Assembly (NCBI GenBank): GCA_029778615.1
Contig: JAKOPZ010000085.1
Coordinates: 62,001-126,000, forward strand
Length of the DNA stretch: 64,000 nucleotides
Source of the DNA: Chloroflexota bacterium
GTDB lineage: Bacteria; Chloroflexota; Anaerolineae; UBA4142; SHND01
Direction of reading: 5' to 3'
Part shown: positions 60,031-64,000 of the stretch, one piece after another
Layout: each line of letters starts with the position of its first letter
Position numbering within the stretch: position 1 is the stretch's first letter
Notes under the pieces: model-generated
What the model was told of the DNA's origin: nothing
Database searches by the model: none
The model's input: the letters and a program-made list of their open reading frames with translations, nothing else
Program-made: the position numbers and the translations under genes

Positions 60031-60498
60031 GTGTCGTCGGCTCGTCCCACTCTGAAAAACAAAAAACGCGTGGTGACGCGAAAACCGCGCGTTACACCGC
60101 GCCGCGCGCGCGAACGCCGCGCCGCGTATCGCACACCGCGCTGGAAAATCCCAAACGTCACGCCAATTGGTTCTGACGAACCCGTGAGCAAAACATTGCC
60201 GCTCGCGGTGAAACGCATTGCGGAAACACTGCACCCCGAAAAAATTATTTTGTTCGGCTCGTACGCGTACGGGAATCCGACGCCCGACAGCGATGTGGAT
60301 TTGTTGGTGGTGATGCAAAATCAAAAAAGCCATCGCGAAAATTATTTAGCAGTTTCCGAATGTCTCATCCCGCGCCCGTTCGGGGTTGATATTGTTTTGA
60401 GAACACCACAACAGATGCGCTCGGCATTGGCAAATGGAGATTTCTTGATTCAAGAAATCTCGGAACGGGGCAAAACGCTGTATGAGCAAGCCACATAG
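60031..60498 (+). CDS. MNT-type nucleotidyltransferase, probable antitoxin of HEPN partner
   Basis: From the GTG at 60031 this has 155 residues, the first ~50 very basic (KNKKRVVTRKPRVTPRRARERR). A second in-frame GTG at 60184 would give a more typical 104-residue MNT (SKTLPLAVKRIAETLHPEKII). The nucleotidyltransferase core reads ILFGSYAYGNPTPDSDVDLLVVM, with Gly-Ser and the paired Asp of the minimal NTase. MNT proteins of MNT-HEPN modules add AMP groups to the HEPN toxin to block it. The gene overlaps the HEPN gene by 17 bp. The start is uncertain; the core assignment is firm. Confidence 0.85.
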   Translation: MSSARPTLKNKKRVVTRKPRVTPRRARERRAAYRTPRWKIPNVTPIGSDEPVSKTLPLAVKRIAETLHPEKIILFGSYAYGNPTPDSDVDLLVVMQNQKSHRENYLAVSECLIPRPFGVDIVLRTPQQMRSALANGDFLIQEISERGKTLYEQAT

Positions 60499-60956
60499 TT
60501 TTCTCGACTTGGTCGCGCGGGCAGAAGACGATTACACGATTGCAGTTTCTTCGCTACGCCGCAAAACACCATTGACGTACCCAAGTACGTTTCACGCGCA
60601 ACAGTGCGCGGAAAAATATCTCAAGGCGATGATTGTTGCGCGCAACAGTGCGCGGAAAAATATCTCAAGGCGATGATTGTTGCGCGCAACAGTGCGCGGA
60701 AAAATATCTCAAGGCGATGATTGTTGCGCGCAACAAACGCTTTTCACTTGTTCACGATTTAGTCAAGCTCAATGCCGAGTGCGAAAGCGCAGGAATTTTT
60801 ACCGGGTTTTCGAATGCTGATTTAGCCATTCTTTCTGAATACGCGGTAAAAACGCGTTACGCAGGCGATGAACCAACACTTGAAGAAGCGCAGGAGGTTT
60901 TGGGAATTGCGAAAGGAATACGAAAATTCGCGCGAAAATTTTTGGGGCTGAAATAA
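60482..60956 (+). pseudogene. HEPN-domain toxin, out of frame because of a 44-bp triplication
   Basis: Segment 1 (60482 to about 60645) starts SKPHSFLDLVARAEDDYTIAVSSL and ends HAQQCAEKYLKAMIVARN, then runs out of frame to a stop at 60676. Segment 2, other frame, resumes QQCAEKYLKAMIVARNKRFSLVHDLVKLN and continues to a normal C-terminus at 60956. The RNase motif R-x4-H (RFSLVH) lies in segment 2. The breakpoint is three copies of a 44-bp unit (60599-60730). One copy would rejoin the frames to give about a 128-residue HEPN protein, normal for the family; four copies would also be in frame. So the toxin is off in this state, perhaps reversibly. Confidence 0.88.
60599..60735 (+). repeat. 44-bp tandem repeat, three copies plus a partial
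   Basis: Three identical copies begin at 60599, 60643 and 60687 (CAACAGTGCGCGG...), followed by a 5-bp partial CAACA at 60731. 44 is not a multiple of 3. The flanks of the unit carry TTGCGCGCAA, a palindrome that could help slippage. Confidence 0.95.
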
Positions 60957-60994
60957 AAAATTCGTTACGAATCCTCGTAACGAATTTTTTATTT
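60951..60994. terminator. Bidirectional terminator between HEPN locus and leuS
   Basis: Perfect 20-bp arms AAATAAAAAATTCGTTACGA (60951-60970) and its complement (60975-60994) with a 4-nt loop lie between the convergent genes; A/T ends suit both directions. Confidence 0.92.
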
Positions 60995-63669
60995 CACTTT
61001 ACCACCACATTCATCAACCGCCCCGGCACATACACCACGCTCGCAATCGTTTTTCCCTCAATCCACTTTTTTACGCTCGCGTCGTCGAACGCTTTTTGTT
61101 TCGCGTCCTCTTCACTCACACCAACGGGCAGTTCGATTTTGCCGCGCACTTTGCCGTTCACTTGAACGACCAATGTGAACATTTCTTCTTTTGCCGCGTC
61201 CGCGTCGTATACGGGATACTTTTGTTGATGAATGCTGTACGTGCCGCCCAAGCGCGCCCAGATTTCTTCTGCCATGAACGGCGCGATCGGCGCCATCATC
61301 AACAGTAATGTTTTCATCGCTTCGCCCCACACCGCGTCGGGATACATTGCCGTATCTTTTGCTTTGACCAACACATTCGTCAATGTCATCAACGACGAGA
61401 TGACTGTATTGAATGCAAACGCGTTAATGTCATCTTCCACTTTTTTCAATGTTTGATGCAGCGCGCGGCGCAGCAATTTGATTTGTTCCTCATTCGCTTG
61501 CGGCAAATTTTCGCGCGCGGGTTCCAAAAACAAATTCCATACGCGCGTCAGCCAGCGATGCGTGCCTGCCAAACCATCGGTCTGCCACGGCGTCGCCGTT
61601 GAAAAATCACTGATGAACATTTCGTACGCGCGCAGCGCATCCGCGCCAAACTGCGCGACCATTTCGTCGGGCGTAATAACATTGCCTTTGGACTTGGACA
61701 TTTTTTCGTACTTGCCGTTATTCATCTGCGGCGACAAAATCATGCCCTGATTTCTGAGACGCATGAACGGTTCGATGAATGCAATGATGCCCAAGTCGTA
61801 CAACACTTTGGTCCAAAAACGCGCGTACAACAAATGCATAACCGCGTGTTCCGCGCCGCCGACATACGTATCAACGGGCAGCCAGTAATTCACCTCTTTT
61901 GTTTGAAATGGTTCTTGGTCATTATGCGGGTCGGTGAAACGCATAAAGTACCACGACGAACACGCGAATGTTCCCATCGTATCGGTTTCACGTCGTCCGC
62001 GCGTGCCGTCGGGCATCGTCACATTCACAAATTCGGGAATGGTTGCCAATGGCGATTCGCCCGTCGCGGTCGGCTCGTACGAATCCACATTCGGCAACTC
62101 GACAGGCAAATCTTTTTCGTCAACCGCGACTTCGCCCTCGTCAGTATGAATAATCGGAATCGGCGTGCCCCAATAACGTTGGCGGCTGATGCCCCAGTCG
62201 CGGAATTTGTAGTTGATACGTTTTGCGCCATAACCTTTTTCTTGCAACCACCGCGTTACTTGCTCCACCGCTACATCCGCGTTCGTTCCATCAAAAATTC
62301 CCGAATTGACCATCACCCCTTCGTGCGGATACGCTTGCTCCATTTTTTCCGCGTCCAATGTTTCGCCTGCGGGTTGAATCACGACGCGTATCGGCAAATT
62401 GAATTTGCGCGCGAATTCAAAATCGCGCTGGTCATGCGCGGGCACGCACATAATTGCGCCCGTGCCATAGTCCATCATCACGTAATCGCCAACCCAAAGC
62501 GGCAGACGTTCGCCGTTCACCGGATTCGTCGCGTACGCGCCAAGGAACACGCCCGTTTTGTCTTTGCCCTCTTCTGCGCGCTCGACCTGGGTTTTCGATT
62601 TCGCTTCTTTCACATACTGATTCACGCGCGCTTTATGTTCCGGTGTCACCAATTTTTCGACGTACGGATGCTCGGGCGCCAACACTCCGAACGTCGCGCC
62701 CCACAACGTGTCGGGACGCGTGGTAAATACGCGCAACGGACCCGCATCGGTTTGGAAATCCACTTCCGCGCCAACGCTTTTGCCAATCCAATTTCTTTGC
62801 ATCAGCTTGATGTGTTCGGGCCAATCAATCGTGTCCAAATCCGCAATCAAGCGCTCGCTGTATTCGGTGATGCGAAAGAACCACTGCTGCAAAACTTTTT
62901 TCTCGACCAACGCGCCGCTGCGCCAGCCGCGCCCGTCAACGACTTCTTCATTCGCCAACACCGTTTTGTCAACGGGGTCCCAATTCACGACGGACGGTTT
63001 GCGATACGCCAACCGAAAATTGGACAAAAATTGCGTGCGCTGTTTCTTGTCGAACGCGTTCCATTCGTCCGCGCTTGTTTGTACGCGCGCGTTCGGAATG
63101 TCGCGCGTGCCTTTTTCACTCAACTCTTTTTCCAATTCCGCAATCGGGCGCGCGCGATTTTCGCGCGGGTCGTACCACGCGTGGTACAGCTTCAAAAAAA
63201 TCCACTGCGTCCATTTGTAGTATTCGGGCGTGGATGAATTGATTTCGCGCGACCAATCGAATGAAATCCCAATCAAGCGAAATTGACGTTTGTAATTCGC
63301 CGCGTACTGCGCGATCAATTTCGCGGGATTTGTTTTCATTTTGATTGCCGCGTTTTCCGCAGGCAAACCAAACGCGTCCCAACCCATCGGATGCAAAACG
63401 TTATAGCCCTTCATCCGAAAATAACGCGACATCACATCCGTCGGCACGTAATTGCGACAATGCCCTACGCTCAAGCCGTCGCCCGACGGATAGGGAAAGA
63501 AATCCAAGATATACGCTTTGGGTCGTTCGTCGGCGGGCGCGGTTTTGTACAATTCATCCGCTTCCCATTTTTGCATCCAACCCGCTTCAAAATCTTGCGG
63601 AACGTATTTTGGGGATTGGGTGATTGGGTGATTGGGTGATTCGGTTAGTACTTGTGTATGCGTTTCCAT
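60994..63669 (-). CDS. leuS: Leucyl-tRNA synthetase
   Basis: The protein has 891 residues, class I synthetase. ATP signature 1 is PYPSGDGLSVGHCRNY (HxGH-type, here with Gly-His-Cys-Arg-Asn), editing domain CP1 includes FTTRPDTLWGATF and CVPAHDQRDFEFA (conserved Asp for mischarged tRNA hydrolysis), signature 2 is KYEKMSKSKGN. The anticodon-binding and C-terminal domain follow to KLMNVVVK. It charges leucine onto tRNA-Leu. The N-terminal ~20 residues (ETHTQVLTESPNHPITQSP) come partly from a word-repeat tract and the usual bacterial start would be near YVPQDFEAGW. Follows a GNAT gene by 3 bp. Confidence 0.97.
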   Translation of the reverse strand: METHTQVLTESPNHPITQSPKYVPQDFEAGWMQKWEADELYKTAPADERPKAYILDFFPYPSGDGLSVGHCRNYVPTDVMSRYFRMKGYNVLHPMGWDAFGLPAENAAIKMKTNPAKLIAQYAANYKRQFRLIGISFDWSREINSSTPEYYKWTQWIFLKLYHAWYDPRENRARPIAELEKELSEKGTRDIPNARVQTSADEWNAFDKKQRTQFLSNFRLAYRKPSVVNWDPVDKTVLANEEVVDGRGWRSGALVEKKVLQQWFFRITEYSERLIADLDTIDWPEHIKLMQRNWIGKSVGAEVDFQTDAGPLRVFTTRPDTLWGATFGVLAPEHPYVEKLVTPEHKARVNQYVKEAKSKTQVERAEEGKDKTGVFLGAYATNPVNGERLPLWVGDYVMMDYGTGAIMCVPAHDQRDFEFARKFNLPIRVVIQPAGETLDAEKMEQAYPHEGVMVNSGIFDGTNADVAVEQVTRWLQEKGYGAKRINYKFRDWGISRQRYWGTPIPIIHTDEGEVAVDEKDLPVELPNVDSYEPTATGESPLATIPEFVNVTMPDGTRGRRETDTMGTFACSSWYFMRFTDPHNDQEPFQTKEVNYWLPVDTYVGGAEHAVMHLLYARFWTKVLYDLGIIAFIEPFMRLRNQGMILSPQMNNGKYEKMSKSKGNVITPDEMVAQFGADALRAYEMFISDFSTATPWQTDGLAGTHRWLTRVWNLFLEPARENLPQANEEQIKLLRRALHQTLKKVEDDINAFAFNTVISSLMTLTNVLVKAKDTAMYPDAVWGEAMKTLLLMMAPIAPFMAEEIWARLGGTYSIHQQKYPVYDADAAKEEMFTLVVQVNGKVRGKIELPVGVSEEDAKQKAFDDASVKKWIEGKTIASVVYVPGRLMNVVVK
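63611..63646. repeat. In-frame word-repeat tract (AATCACCC) at start of leuS
   Basis: Three GGGTGATT octamers in a row (reverse complement AATCACCC) encode TESPNHPITQSP at the N-terminus of leuS. It matches the tract at 25615-25690 and at 44242-44290. Confidence 0.8.
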
Positions 63670-63672
63670 GTT

Positions 63673-64000
63673 TCACGCTCCGATTTTTTCTTTTGAATTC
63701 AGGCGTTCAATTAACTCGCCAATGTTTTTCCAACTGTATGCAACTTCCGTCACCTTCATTTCATCCACATCATAACTTTTTTCGCCAACGAGCTCGCCGC
63801 CCAGGCGTTCATAGAACGCGCGGACGGGATTCTCCTTGATAGTCCACAACATCAATGCCGTTTTGCCGCGTCGTTTCATTTCACCTGCCATCGCTGCGAA
63901 TAGTTTCGAGCCGATCCCTTGACGTTGATATTCGGGCAACACAGGCAACGCGACGAGTTCACATTCCCACGCTTCAAAATCTTGACGCTCCGCTTGCCCC
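63673..64000 (-). CDS. GNAT acetyltransferase, 5' end outside window
   Basis: The frame is open to the right edge, so only the C-terminal ~108 residues are seen. Motif A (acetyl-CoA loop) is LPVLPEYQRQGIGSKLFAAM with Arg/Gln-x-x-Gly-x-Gly, then LMLWTIKENPVRAFYERLGGELVGEKSYDV, the typical NP..A..FYE..G motif. It acetylates an unknown acceptor. The stop is 3 bp before leuS ATG, so they are co-transcribed. The start lies beyond 64000. Confidence 0.88.
   Translation of the reverse strand, partial: GQAERQDFEAWECELVALPVLPEYQRQGIGSKLFAAMAGEMKRRGKTALMLWTIKENPVRAFYERLGGELVGEKSYDVDEMKVTEVAYSWKNIGELIERLNSKEKIGA

Noticed and set aside
60599-60735. Possible CRISPR array
   Set aside because: The 44-bp units are directly adjacent with no spacers and lie within a HEPN reading frame.
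61834-63237. Long plus-strand open frame (467 codons) opposite leuS
   Set aside because: Antisense shadow of a conserved synthetase gene, with no motif or ribosome site.
1-64000. tRNA, rRNA, riboswitch, replication origin, transposase or integrase
   Set aside because: I saw no cloverleaf with conserved TTCGA arm, no rRNA-like stretch, no DnaA-box cluster and no DDE or tyrosine recombinase motifs. A covariance-model scan would be needed to be sure about small RNAs.

Overview
The window looks like a piece of a Chloroflexota chromosome, most like an Anaerolineae-type lineage. This is inferred from content, because no rRNA or other marker gene is present. The pointers are many lipoproteins with long Thr/Pro/Ala linkers, a MalT-like LuxR regulator, CSLREA-type beta-helix proteins, DUF433/PIN-like and MNT/HEPN toxin-antitoxin pairs, CGCG-rich coding sequence, and abundant small palindromes and 7-8 bp word repeats. 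It is ordinary chromosome with accessory patches. I saw no phage, insertion-sequence transposase, CRISPR array, tRNA or rRNA gene.

Layout. 1-9.8 kb (minus strand): an oligosaccharide uptake operon. It encodes a tandem-duplicated solute-binding lipoprotein, MalF-like and MalG-like permeases, an internal terminator, a GH13 lipoprotein, a hybrid lipoprotein joining two unrelated binding-protein folds, and a GT-C glycosyltransferase cut by the left edge. 10.3-10.7 kb: ssb. 11-15.8 kb (plus): aldo/keto reductase, TIM-barrel sugar isomerase/epimerase, Gfo/Idh/MocA dehydrogenase and IlvD/Edd dehydratase. 15.9-23.1 kb: a secreted CAP-domain protein convergent with a 1,916-residue thioester alpha-2-macroglobulin. 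23.1-28.8 kb: a UDG-like protein, a toxin-antitoxin pair, a HAD hydrolase, an acetyltransferase and a PbpC-type penicillin-binding protein. 29-35.6 kb: LuxR/MalT-like regulator, a small protein and two paralogous beta-helix proteins. 35.8-40.5 kb: P450, SH3 lipoprotein, two small membrane proteins, DNA polymerase IV. 40.7-43.2 kb: a broken STAND NTPase and a MazEF-type pair. 43.3-49.5 kb: an unknown protein, enoyl-CoA hydratase, PaaK-type ligase, a phosphatase-superfamily enzyme, an esterase, msrB and a META lipoprotein. 49.6-56.6 kb: hydrolase-membrane fusion, Na/Ca exchanger, VWA protein, two unknowns and a secreted protein with a novel cysteine-pair repeat. 56.7-59.9 kb: an RPH-like phosphotransferase and a small membrane protein. 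60-64 kb: an MNT/HEPN module broken by a 44-bp triplication, leuS, and an acetyltransferase cut by the right edge.

The most interesting signal is not a single gene but how small repeats interact with genes. One ~29-bp palindrome (AGACGTTCC-like arms) lies inside three reading frames and is translated in three different frames, resembling Rickettsia palindromic elements. A 50-bp nested palindrome lies exactly at a frameshift in the STAND gene. Heptamer/octamer word repeats, like cyanobacterial STRRs, lie between genes, supply stop codons, and sit in frame inside pbpC, the LuxR regulator, the RPH-like enzyme, leuS and others. Other leads are the C-x15-C repeat shared by two secreted proteins, the two unusual binding-protein fusions, the HEPN toxin switched out of frame by a triplication, and a conserved ~35-nt motif upstream of two exported-protein genes.
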